This document shows positions 1-7,391 of a DNA stretch of 64,000 nucleotides, piece by piece. This DNA is from an uncultured Rhodopila sp. (GTDB taxonomy: Bacteria > Pseudomonadota > Alphaproteobacteria > Acetobacterales > Acetobacteraceae). Every line of letters starts with the position of its first letter. Within the stretch, counting starts at the first letter, position 1. Where the stretch lies: NCBI RefSeq assembly GCF_903915725.1, contig NZ_CAIWTY010000090.1, positions 1-64,000 of the forward strand, written 5' to 3'. The notes under the pieces were generated by a model. It worked only from the letters and a program-made list of their open reading frames with translations, was not told the origin of the DNA and did not search any database. Both the position numbers and the translations under genes were made by a program.

Positions 1-43
1 CAGGGGCTCGGCCCCTGGCGGGGTTTGGGGCAGCGCCCCAACC
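1..43. repeat. GC-rich double-hairpin intergenic sequence
   Basis: Two adjacent hairpins. Bases 1-7 pair with 11-17 around a TCG loop, and TGGGGC at 26-31 pairs with GCCCCA at 35-40 around AGC. GC-rich paired stems of this kind are common between genes in high-GC alphaproteobacteria and may be a dispersed repeat or a terminator. The rest of 44-372 contains no credible gene. Confidence 0.4.
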
Positions 44-228
44 TTACTTTGCTTCAGCGGCACGATGGTTCGGGCGCCGGGTATAACTCACCCGCGGCAC
101 CAATCCCGCGAAGCGGGTTCGTGCATGGGCGCAAACCAGTCGTCGAGGCTACTGTTACGGCGGGTCCGCCGGCGGCGGATGGTGCACAGTCGGAGCGAAA
201 TCGCTACCCCGGCGAAGCCAAAATTCTT

Positions 229-265
229 CTCTGCGCCCTCTGCGCCCCGCTCTGCGAACTCTGCG
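229..265. repeat. Four-copy CTCTGCG intergenic repeat
   Basis: The heptamer CTCTGCG occurs at 229, 238, 250 and 259, with spacings of 9, 12 and 9 bases. It is followed by a segment near 266-280 reading GAAACGCGGAGG. I recall similar strings of tandem CTCTGCG units between genes of unrelated bacteria, where they are often mispredicted as small proteins rich in AEGAE. It lies downstream of the NtrC-type gene, in a region with no credible coding sequence. Confidence 0.55.
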
Positions 266-372
266 TCGAAACGCGGAGGCAAAAACCAACGAACACCTAT
301 CCCCCAACCCGATCCACAACATCGCCGATCGGCTCAACAGCGCCGCGGGAAACATCCGCCCCGGCAAAACCC

Positions 373-1962
373 TCAAGCCGGCATCATCCCGTCCTTCCGC
401 CAGGCACTGACCTTCCGGTAAACCGTGGACGGGTTAATCTCCAGCAACGCAGCCGCCCGCGGAATGTCGCCATCGGTGCGCGCCAGCGCCGCCAGGACCA
501 GGCGGCGCTCCATCTCCGCCAGGGGCATGATCTCAATCTCCGACACGATCGGACGCGCCAACCCCAACGGAGCGTGAACCGGCTCAGCAACGGCCTCCTC
601 CGGCGGCGGCAAAGGCACCGGCGGGCCATGGCTAACAGCGGTTTCGACAGGCGCCGGTTCGAACGCGGCCGGATGTGCCACCGCGGGCGGCAAAGCGGGA
701 ACGATCCGCGGCTCAGCCGCATAAGGCCGGTTAACCGGCGGCGGGATCATCCCCGGTGCGACCAGATCCGCATCGTGCAGCACCACGATATTCCGCACCA
801 CGTTCTGCAACTGCCGCACATTGCCCGGCCAGGGATACTCCACCAACATACGCTCGGCCTCGGGTGAAAAGCCGCGGAACCGCCGGTGCTCCTCCCGCGC
901 GAACTGGGCCAGGAAATGCCGTGCGATCAGCAGCACGTCGTCGCCGCGGTCGCGCAGCGGCGGCAGTTCCACCGGCACGACATACAGCCGGTAATACAGA
1001 TCCTCACGGAACCGGCCCGCCTGCACTTCCAGCATCGGGTCGCGGTTGGTGGCGCAGACGAAGCGCACATCCACCTTGGTCACCTTCGACGAGCCGACAG
1101 GGCTGAACGTCCCGGTCTGCACGAAGCGCAACAGCTTGACCTGCATGTCCAGCGGCATCTCGCCGATTTCATCCAGAAACAGCGTCCCGCCATCCGCCAG
1201 ACTCGCCGCCCCCGGCCGATCGGCCGTGGCGCCGGTGAAGGCGCCTTTGACGTGGCCGAACACCTCGCTCTCCAGCAGATCGCGCGGGATGGCGCCGCAG
1301 TTCAGCGCCACGAACGGCCCGCCGGCGCGCTGGCTGGACTTGTGCAGCGCCTCCGCCGCCAGCTCCTTGCCGGTGCCGCTTTCGCCAGTGATGAACACGC
1401 TCGCCTTGCTGCGCGCCACGCTCTGGATGATCTCATAGATCGCCCGCATCTGGTCCGACGCACCGATGAAGCCGGCAAAGCCCTTGCGGCCAAGCTTGGC
1501 TTCGGCGTCCTGCAGGCGAGTCTCCGCCCGGGTCAACTGGGACTCCAGCACCTCCCGGCTGCGGGTCAAGGCGCGGCGCTGCAAAGCATTGCGCAGCGTC
1601 ACCGACAGGCGGTCCTTGTTATAGGGCTTGACGACGAAGTCCTCGGCCCCGGCGCGAATCGCCTGCTTCGCCAGCTCCATTGAGGCGCTCGCCGTCACCA
1701 CCACGACAACCGCGTCGCTGCCCTCCTGCTTCAGGCGGCCGAGCAGCTCCAGGCCATTGTAATCCGGCAGCTCGATATCCAGCAGCAGGCCGTCCGGCTG
1801 CCAGTCCCGCGCCGCGGTCAGCGCCGCGCCGGCCGTGCCCGCAACGCGCACATCGTAGCCCAGCCCCGCCAGAAACAGACGCGCCAACTCGGCCTGTGCA
1901 GCCAGATCCTCGACCACAAGGATGCGTTCCGCGCCGCCCGTGGACACCGCCTGATCGCTCAT
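373..1962 (-). CDS. NtrC-type sigma-54-dependent response regulator of the EPS locus
   Basis: 529 residues. The N-terminal receiver has the acidic cluster VVED and a likely phospho-acceptor Asp62 (LLLDIELP). A coiled linker (about 130-160) leads to an AAA+ domain with Walker A GESGTGKE (193-200), the sigma-54 contact loop GAFTGA (240-245) and Walker B LFLDEI (261-266). A proline-rich linker and a Fis-type helix-turn-helix (about 480-525) complete the protein. All elements of an active bacterial enhancer-binding protein are intact. It is the last gene of the leftward EPS operon and its start overlaps the hpt stop (ATGA). Known analogues are the PrsR and VpsR-like regulators of polysaccharide loci. 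Four -24/-12 promoter sequences in this cluster are its probable targets (inference). Confidence 0.93.
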   Translation of the reverse strand: MSDQAVSTGGAERILVVEDLAAQAELARLFLAGLGYDVRVAGTAGAALTAARDWQPDGLLLDIELPDYNGLELLGRLKQEGSDAVVVVVTASASMELAKQAIRAGAEDFVVKPYNKDRLSVTLRNALQRRALTRSREVLESQLTRAETRLQDAEAKLGRKGFAGFIGASDQMRAIYEIIQSVARSKASVFITGESGTGKELAAEALHKSSQRAGGPFVALNCGAIPRDLLESEVFGHVKGAFTGATADRPGAASLADGGTLFLDEIGEMPLDMQVKLLRFVQTGTFSPVGSSKVTKVDVRFVCATNRDPMLEVQAGRFREDLYYRLYVVPVELPPLRDRGDDVLLIARHFLAQFAREEHRRFRGFSPEAERMLVEYPWPGNVRQLQNVVRNIVVLHDADLVAPGMIPPPVNRPYAAEPRIVPALPPAVAHPAAFEPAPVETAVSHGPPVPLPPPEEAVAEPVHAPLGLARPIVSEIEIMPLAEMERRLVLAALARTDGDIPRAAALLEINPSTVYRKVSAWRKDGMMPA

Positions 1963-2315
1963 GACGCGACCGGCGGTGCCCCGCCCGCAAGGACATCCGC
2001 GATCTGGCGCAGCGTCGCATCGGCAATCGCGCGGATCTCTATTGCCGTAGCGGCAATCGGGGCGTCAGGATCGAGGTTGGTCATCGCCCGGCGGCTGATC
2101 TGCTCCAGCGGTCCGGCCGCGACCGAGCCGGCGGCGCCGGCAAGGCCATGCGCGGCGGCGCGGAAGGCTTTCGCATCGCCCGCCCGTGCGGCGCTCTCCA
2201 GCGTCGCGACGAGGTTCTCGATATCCCCGCGCAGCAAGGTCAGAACCTGGATTATGTCTTCCGGGGAAAGATCTTCCGCCAGATGGGCGGCGAAGGAAGA
2301 GGGGTCGGTCGGCAT
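1959..2315 (-). CDS. Hpt phosphotransfer protein
   Basis: 118 residues, all alpha-helical in character, with the Hpt signature AAAHGLAGAAG. His56 is the expected phospho-acceptor. Hpt proteins relay phosphoryl groups between receivers of hybrid kinases and terminal regulators. The gene overlaps the NtrC-type regulator by ATGA and lies 31 bases after the CpsD-like gene, so it is probably co-translated with the regulator. No histidine kinase is encoded nearby, so the phosphate donor is presumably a hybrid kinase elsewhere in the genome. Family assignment is firm; partnership with the adjacent regulator is inference. Confidence 0.85.
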   Translation of the reverse strand: MPTDPSSFAAHLAEDLSPEDIIQVLTLLRGDIENLVATLESAARAGDAKAFRAAAHGLAGAAGSVAAGPLEQISRRAMTNLDPDAPIAATAIEIRAIADATLRQIADVLAGGAPPVAS

Positions 2316-2346
2316 GTGACGATGCTTTCTTGCTTGAGCCAGGCTC

Positions 2347-3123
2347 TCAGACCCGTACCGTCAATATCGGCGAGCGGTGCATACGGGCCCGGAGCGCGGC
2401 CATCCAATCCGGGAAATATTTGGCAAAACGATACGTTTCTCGATCCAGTTCCGCAAGTAGCGACGGATTGTCGCGATCGTTCAGGATCGCGCCGATAAGG
2501 TTCGCCCCGGCGGCGGCAAGCTTCTCGCGCGCCTCGCGGATGCGGGTGCCGGAGGTTCCCCCGGCAAGGGTCACGAGAATGCAGACATCCGCCGCCGCCG
2601 CCGCGGTGATCCCCGCGATCTCTCCACTGTCCGCCGGGGACCGCCGATCGGCTTCGCTGGTCCGCCGCCCGCGGCGCCGCTCGTTGGATAGCAGCGGTGC
2701 GGTGTCGAGCACCACGGTGCCCCATTCCGAGCGCCAGGCCGCAAGCTGCTCGGTCAGCCGCGCCCGCTCCCGCCAGGCGTCGGCGGTTTCCGCGCCGATG
2801 CTTCCCAGCACGGCAAGGTTCATCCCCTCCACCCGGACGATCTCATCGGGTTGCGACGCCTGGCCCAGCATGTCCAATGCGCAGGGCCGCAGGAGATCGA
2901 GGTCCACCAGCAAGGCTTTCGGACGGACGGCCACCGGACGGCCTGGCTGCGCCGGCGTTTCCGCCGCGGCGGACTGGCCGGCGCGCCGCGCCAGGGCGAC
3001 CGCGATCTGCGAGGAGCCTTCCCGCGGCAGGGCCGACACCACCGCGATGCTGCGCGCACCGGTGGCCGAAATCGCCTGCCAGATTGAGTCGATTTCCGGA
3101 TGATAGGGCGAAATCAGGGTCAC
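2347..3123 (-). CDS. CpsD/CapB-like ATPase with degenerate Walker A (EPS biosynthesis)
   Basis: 258 residues, resembling the cytoplasmic domain of bacterial tyrosine kinases that control EPS chain length. A Walker A' motif (LLVDLDLLRP) and a Walker B-like strand (VVLDTAPLLS) are visible. The P-loop reads SALPREGSSQIA, so the GKS/T lysine of the usual PGEGKST is replaced by serine. The C-terminus lacks the usual tyrosine cluster. The protein may therefore be a pseudokinase or regulatory partner rather than an active autokinase (inference). The start overlaps the stop of the export gene by ATGA. A transmembrane Wzz-type partner is not encoded separately, although the export protein ends in a hydrophobic segment. 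Confidence 0.75.
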   Translation of the reverse strand: MTLISPYHPEIDSIWQAISATGARSIAVVSALPREGSSQIAVALARRAGQSAAAETPAQPGRPVAVRPKALLVDLDLLRPCALDMLGQASQPDEIVRVEGMNLAVLGSIGAETADAWRERARLTEQLAAWRSEWGTVVLDTAPLLSNERRRGRRTSEADRRSPADSGEIAGITAAAAADVCILVTLAGGTSGTRIREAREKLAAAGANLIGAILNDRDNPSLLAELDRETYRFAKYFPDWMAALRARMHRSPILTVRV

Positions 3124-5276
3124 AGCAGCACCTTGAACAGGCCGAAGATGGACAGCACCGAAACCACATCGCGGACGTTTTCCATGAAGATGGACCAGTC
3201 GCTTTGTTCCATTGAAGGAACGTAGATGGTGTCGCCCTGGCGGACCACCGGCAGCAGCGCGTAGTCGCCCGACTTGGCGAATTTCACCAGGTTGAAGATC
3301 CGCGCCTCGTTGGCGCAGCAGGACAGGTTGACCACGACGATCTTCTCCTGGTACGCAGAAGCGGATGGACCGCCGGCCTCGGCGAGCAGATCGAGGATCG
3401 TCATGCCTTCATTGAACTGGTAGCGGCCCGGCTTGCCGATGGCGCCCAGCAGCCGCACGGTGGAGCCGGGCGAAACCTCCAGCCAGTTGCGGCTGCGGTC
3501 CGGCACGAAGATCACATCGCCCGGCCGGACATGCGGCAGCAGGCGGTCATCGCCGGTTTCGAAGAACGCCGCGAGGTTGACCTTGGTCACCCGGTCCCGC
3601 CCCTCGCCCCGGTGCGACACCCGGATGTTCAGCAAATCGGCCTGCGCCGTCGGGCCGTCGGCGGCGGAGATGATGTCGAGGAAGGACAGCTTGTCCTCGA
3701 ACGCATAGCGGCCGGGATGGCCGACGGATCCCATCACGTAGATCGAACGATCGGACGACAGTTGCATCCAGGTCGCCCTGGTGTCGTTGGGGCTTTGCGG
3801 CAGTTCCGGCACCGTGATGGTGTAGCCGGCATGGATCGCCGGCATGCTCGCCGCGCTGCCACCGTTCGACATGAAATTCTGCAGATCGAACTTGACCGCC
3901 TTGCCCTTGTCGCCCTGGACGATCTCGACATGGGAGATGTCGCCGCGCTCGTTCGGGCCGCCCGCCTGGGCGATCAGATCGACCAGCGACATCTCGTCGG
4001 ACCAGTCGAATCGGCCGGGCGAACGCACCGCGCCGAGCACCCGCACCGCGCGGTTCGGCGGCGTGCGCAGCCAGCTTGCCTGCTCCGAGCTCTGCACCTT
4101 CTCCGGCACGAAGATCGCATCGCCCGGATTGACTACCGGCGGCGGCGTGCGGGTCCCGCTGGTAGAGTCGGTATAGGCAGCGAGGTCGAAGGCCGCGACC
4201 GTGCCGTTTTCGCGGATAATCCGGATCTGCTTGGTTTCGGCAAACCGGGTCGGGCCGCCGGCGTTGGCGAGGATGTCGAAGAAGCCGGTGCCGGGCCGCG
4301 CCTCGAACGCGCCGGGCTTGGCGACCTCGCCCATGACGTAGACGACATGGCCGCCGCTTTTCACCTCCTCGACCTCATGCGGAACGAAGACGGTGGTGCC
4401 GGACTGCAACGGAACGTTCAGCGCCTGCTTGCCGCTGTCGAGGAAGACCTTGAGGTTGAACAGCACCGGCTCCCCGGATGCGGGCAGGATGCGAATCTGC
4501 TCCACCGCGGCATAGCGGGTGACGCCGCCGGCGCGCAGCAGCGCGTCCATCACCGTCATGCCCGGCTTGAAGGCATAGGTGCCGGAGGTCGCGACCTCCC
4601 CGAACACCCGCACCGCGCCGCCTTCGCCGGCGTCGCCATGCGCCTCCAGGGAGCGGGCGTCGAACTCCACCTGCACGTTGCCGATTTGCGGGCTGGCGGG
4701 GACGAAGATTTCGTCAAGCGGACGCAACGGCGGCAGGATGCGGGTGTCACCGGTGTCGAGGTACTTCTTATAGTCGAACACGATGACCTGCGGCTGGCCG
4801 TCCGGTCCGAGCCGGCGGACCTGCATATGGTCAAGCTGTCCGCCCGGCGTGACTCCGCCCGCGGTGTTGATGGCGATCTGGGCGCTGCTGCCGGCGGGAA
4901 TCTCGATCTGCCCGGGCTGCTTGACGAAACCGAGCACGGTCAACGGCAGCCGGTGCTCCTTCAGCGCGAGGGCGAAGTGGTCGAGGTCGCGGAAGCTGAC
5001 GGCCAGCGCCGCGCGCACCTTCTCCCGCGCCTGGGCGATGGTCAGGCCGGCCACGGATACCGGTCCGGCCTCCGGCAAATCGATGTTGCCGTCGCGATCG
5101 ACCTTGAACGGGCTGTTGAAGGCGTCCTCGCTCGGCAGCGTAAGCTGCACCACATCGCCGACATTCAGCCGCAGAGCACCGCCGGCGGCCCCCTGCGTGT
5201 CCCCTTGGGCGGCGGCCGGCATGACGGCTGTCAGCAGCATCATCAGGGCGACCAACAGGCGGAGGAATTTTCGCAC
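3120..5276 (-). CDS. Large SLBB-repeat polysaccharide export protein (Wza-like)
   Basis: 718 residues, about twice the length of a classic Wza. A Sec signal peptide ends near AAAQG (residue 24) and is followed by a Poly_export domain (LRLNVGDVVQLTLP). About six SLBB-type repeats follow, each recognisable by a G-V/S-x-x-PG-x-(Y/F) strand and an AGG(P/V)T turn, as in GEVAKPGAFE, GSVGHPGRYAF and GAIGKPGRYQF. The last 20 residues (VVSVLSIFGLFKVLL) are hydrophobic. The predicted role is passage of the polymer across the periplasm and outer membrane. GTG start. It directly follows the lipoprotein gene and overlaps the CpsD-like gene. The signal peptide has no lipobox cysteine, unlike Wza. Confidence 0.88.
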   Translation of the reverse strand: MRKFLRLLVALMMLLTAVMPAAAQGDTQGAAGGALRLNVGDVVQLTLPSEDAFNSPFKVDRDGNIDLPEAGPVSVAGLTIAQAREKVRAALAVSFRDLDHFALALKEHRLPLTVLGFVKQPGQIEIPAGSSAQIAINTAGGVTPGGQLDHMQVRRLGPDGQPQVIVFDYKKYLDTGDTRILPPLRPLDEIFVPASPQIGNVQVEFDARSLEAHGDAGEGGAVRVFGEVATSGTYAFKPGMTVMDALLRAGGVTRYAAVEQIRILPASGEPVLFNLKVFLDSGKQALNVPLQSGTTVFVPHEVEEVKSGGHVVYVMGEVAKPGAFEARPGTGFFDILANAGGPTRFAETKQIRIIRENGTVAAFDLAAYTDSTSGTRTPPPVVNPGDAIFVPEKVQSSEQASWLRTPPNRAVRVLGAVRSPGRFDWSDEMSLVDLIAQAGGPNERGDISHVEIVQGDKGKAVKFDLQNFMSNGGSAASMPAIHAGYTITVPELPQSPNDTRATWMQLSSDRSIYVMGSVGHPGRYAFEDKLSFLDIISAADGPTAQADLLNIRVSHRGEGRDRVTKVNLAAFFETGDDRLLPHVRPGDVIFVPDRSRNWLEVSPGSTVRLLGAIGKPGRYQFNEGMTILDLLAEAGGPSASAYQEKIVVVNLSCCANEARIFNLVKFAKSGDYALLPVVRQGDTIYVPSMEQSDWSIFMENVRDVVSVLSIFGLFKVLL

Positions 5277-5681
5277 CTAGGTGCACATCGGCAGGGAGAC
5301 GGGGGGCGGGACCATCTCGTGGATCACCTGGTCGATGGCAGCGTCGAGCTCGGTCATGGTGATCCGGCTGTCATCGAACAACTGGCCGGCATATTCGCGC
5401 TTGGCCCGGGTGGCGGTGCTGTCTAGCAGGGCGATTTCCCCGCTGAACTGGCCGGTGCGTGCCGCGGCCTCGCGCAATGCATCCAGACGCCCCAGGGTGC
5501 AGCGCAGCCGATCGGCCAGGGGTGCGGGGGCTGGAGTCGTGGCGACGGCATCGGGCCAGCGGGCTTCAACCATGCCGCCGCGTCCAGGCTCAGGCCAGCT
5601 TTGCTGGCAGCCGGCGCAAAGTAGCACCAGCAGGACCGACAGGCTGCGAGCAGGGCGCGAAAAGGGCGGGGGCAAAATCAT
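5277..5681 (-). CDS. Small lipoprotein, first gene of the EPS export operon
   Basis: 134 residues. The N-terminal hydrophobic stretch LSVLLVLLCAGC is a lipoprotein signal (lipobox CAGC), so the mature protein should be anchored by a lipid-modified cysteine. The remainder is helical with no recognised domain; RLDALREAAARTG and a final IHEMVPPPV stretch are notable. The gene stops one base before the GTG start of the export protein, which suggests translational coupling. It may supply the lipid anchor missing from the SLBB protein (inference). The ATG has no clear ribosome-binding site. Confidence 0.65.
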   Translation of the reverse strand: MILPPPFSRPARSLSVLLVLLCAGCQQSWPEPGRGGMVEARWPDAVATTPAPAPLADRLRCTLGRLDALREAAARTGQFSGEIALLDSTATRAKREYAGQLFDDSRITMTELDAAIDQVIHEMVPPPVSLPMCT

Positions 5682-5868
5682 ATCGGCAAATCATGTAACC
5701 AATGCGCTGTGGCCTGGATTGCGGCCTGGATCGGCCGATGGATGGCAACAGCCGGCGACTGCGGCCCAGTCGCGAAAACCTTGACGGTTCAGGCGTGCGA
5801 TGCAGGTTCTGGCGATAGTGAGGGTCGTCACGGCAGCCTCCGGCAGCATGATTGTCGAACCCGCCGGC

Positions 5869-5884
5869 AGCAACGGACATGCCA
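5869..5884 (-). promoter_or_regulatory. Sigma-54 (-24/-12) promoter for the EPS export operon
   Basis: Read leftward the sequence is TGGCATG-TCCG-TTGCT, matching the consensus TGGCACG-N4-TTGCW with exact GG-to-GC spacing. A preceding C fits the Y of the extended consensus. Transcription would start near 5858 and leave a leader of about 175 bases before the lipoprotein gene. The operon itself encodes a sigma-54 activator, which fits autoregulation. Confidence 0.7.
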
Positions 5885-5911
5885 GCGGTTCGCCAACCAC
5901 GCTGCACGCGT

Positions 5912-5938
5912 ATCGCACCTTCCAATGCATTTTGCGAT
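5912..5938. promoter_or_regulatory. Candidate activator site: ATCGCA-N15-TGCGAT inverted repeat
   Basis: ATCGCA (5912-5917) and TGCGAT (5933-5938) form an inverted repeat with half-sites centred 21 bases apart, two helical turns. It lies between the two divergent sigma-54 promoters. A similar TCGCA-N16-TGCGA lies between the other divergent pair at 8422-8447. Binding by the NtrC-type protein of this locus is inference. Confidence 0.35.
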
Positions 5939-5967
5939 CTAATTCCGGCAGGAGTATATTTTCTGTG

Positions 5968-5983
5968 TGGCATGGAGATTGCT
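5968..5983 (+). promoter_or_regulatory. Sigma-54 (-24/-12) promoter for the GT4 gene
   Basis: TGGCATG-GAGA-TTGCT matches the -24/-12 consensus with exact spacing. The transcription start would fall near 5994, about 32 bases before the ATG at 6026. Its position inside the upstream in-frame extension of the next gene supports the shorter start. Confidence 0.7.
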
Positions 5984-6025
5984 CGGGACTGCCCGTCCCT
6001 CTCTTTGCAGCACACGGAGACACCG

Positions 6026-7093
6026 ATGACTGAGATCTGCCTGCTTCTCGATAGCCGTGGCCCGGGCGGCATCGAGAGCCATGTCGCGGAACTGGCCGCC
6101 GGCCTGCGCGCGGCGGGTGAGACGGTATGCGTTTTGTTCCTGCAGGATCATGGACCGCACCCGCTCCGCACCCGGCTGGATGCCGAGGGCATCGTCTGGG
6201 AGGTCCTTGGCGGCGGCGTATTTCCGCTGATCGCCCGGCTGACCGGGTCGCGGCGTCCGGCGCTGCTGCACACGCACGGCTACAAGGCCAACCTGCTGGG
6301 TCGCATCGCCGCGCTGCTGGCGGGCGTGCCGGTGGTCGCGAGCTACCACGCCGGGGAAAAGCCGCCCGGCATGCTGGCCTGGTATGATCGCGCCGATCGC
6401 TGGACCTCGTTCCTCGGCGGGCGAATTGCCGTTAGCCGGCCGATACTCGCGCGGCTACCGTTCGGCGGGACGCTAATTCCGAACTTCGTGGCGGTACCCC
6501 CGCAGCCGGCGGCCCGCACTCTGCGGGACGTTGTCGCGTTCGTCGGCCGCATGTCGCTGGAGAAAGGTCCGGATCTGTTTTGCGTGCTGGCGGCCGCGGC
6601 GCCCGGTCCCGAGTATGCCGCCTTCGGCGGCGGCCCGATGTTGCATGCGTTGCAGGCCATTCACGGCGAGCAGGTGACGTTCCATGGATCGCGCGACGGG
6701 ATGGACGGCGCCTGGCCCGGCATCGGCCTGGTGGCGGTGACGTCCCGGGCCGAGGGGCTGCCACTGGCGGTTCTGGAGGCGATGGCGAATGGCGTGCCGG
6801 TGGCGAGCTTCGCAGTCGGCGCGCTGCCCGAGGTGATCGAGGACGGCGTCAACGGTTTCCTGGCTCCGGCGGGCGATCTGGAGGCACTGGCCGAGCGGAT
6901 CAATCGCTGGCGGGCACTCGATGCCGACGGACGCTCTGCGATGTCGCGAGCAGCCCGTGCCACTGTGAGCCAGCGCTTCGGCCGCACAGCCGGGGTGGAG
7001 GCGATCCGCGCGTGCTACAACGGATTGCGCGGCCTCGGCGCAACCAGGCTGGCGGTCCCCGTCGCCGGCCGGACGGTGTGCCGGCCGGTTTGA
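6026..7093 (+). CDS. Glycosyltransferase family 4 (EPS)
   Basis: 355 residues with the GT-B layout. The N-terminal acceptor half opens with LLLDSRGPGGIESHVAELA, the glycine-rich loop typical of GT4 enzymes. The C-terminal donor half carries the E-x7-E motif in RAEGLPLAVLEAM and a GxGPM-like FGGGPM segment. It would transfer a sugar from a nucleotide donor to the growing lipid-linked repeat unit at the cytoplasmic face of the membrane. An in-frame extension exists upstream, but GGAGA sits 5 bases before the ATG at 6026 and the conserved fold begins there. The gene is transcribed away from the export operon from a likely sigma-54 promoter. Confidence 0.9.
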   Translation: MTEICLLLDSRGPGGIESHVAELAAGLRAAGETVCVLFLQDHGPHPLRTRLDAEGIVWEVLGGGVFPLIARLTGSRRPALLHTHGYKANLLGRIAALLAGVPVVASYHAGEKPPGMLAWYDRADRWTSFLGGRIAVSRPILARLPFGGTLIPNFVAVPPQPAARTLRDVVAFVGRMSLEKGPDLFCVLAAAAPGPEYAAFGGGPMLHALQAIHGEQVTFHGSRDGMDGAWPGIGLVAVTSRAEGLPLAVLEAMANGVPVASFAVGALPEVIEDGVNGFLAPAGDLEALAERINRWRALDADGRSAMSRAARATVSQRFGRTAGVEAIRACYNGLRGLGATRLAVPVAGRTVCRPV

Positions 7094-7202
7094 GGCGATT
7101 TCGACAAATCGGCCGGTTGCTCACGGTCTGCTTCTCCGCCGCCGTCATGGCCCAGCCCCGGTCTGATACAAGTCCGCGATTAAAGCGGCCCTTGCCACAA
7201 AA

Positions 7203-7294
7203 CGTCATGGCCCGGCTTGTCCGGGCCACCTGTCGCGGCACATGCCCCCTGTAGTTGGCACGACTATCTATGCAGACGAGCCCGGGACATCACG
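7203..7294. repeat. CGTCATGG-family intergenic palindromic repeat
   Basis: CGTCATGGCCCGG (7203-7215) is followed by CCGGGCC (7221-7227). The segment ends with CCGGGACATCACG (7282-7294), an imperfect inverted copy of its start. A partial copy of the same start (CCGTCATGGCCC) lies at 7142-7153. It sits between two convergent glycosyltransferase genes and may also end transcription. The remaining bases of 7094-7391 hold no credible gene; a 6-bp hairpin CGATTT/AAATCG lies at 7096-7111. Confidence 0.5.
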
Positions 7295-7391
7295 CTGAGC
7301 GTCGAGGCGGCCCGGCACAGCCTCGTGCCCCGCACATCATGCCAGCTTGAACGCTCGCCCAAGCCGTCAGGCATCTGCGGGAGCGACACCT

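Noticed and set aside
88-282. Small leftward protein with an AEFAERGAEGAE-type sequence
   Set aside because: It is produced by the CTCTGCG repeat and has no ribosome-binding site; such peptides are common false predictions.
3531-5426. Long rightward open frame (631 codons) opposite the SLBB export gene
   Set aside because: Antisense frame in GC-rich coding DNA. Its translation is Arg/His-rich without any domain, while the opposite strand encodes a clear export protein with signal peptide.
5932-5960. Sigma-70-like TTGCGA-N17-TATATT upstream of the GT4 gene
   Set aside because: Good match, but a nearly perfect sigma-54 promoter lies just downstream at 5968-5983 in a cluster with three others, so this is treated as secondary or fortuitous.
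7256-7274. TGGCACG...TGCA in the gap between convergent glycosyltransferases
   Set aside because: The -12 GC is three bases too far from the -24 GG, and there is no gene start downstream; it is part of the palindromic repeat.
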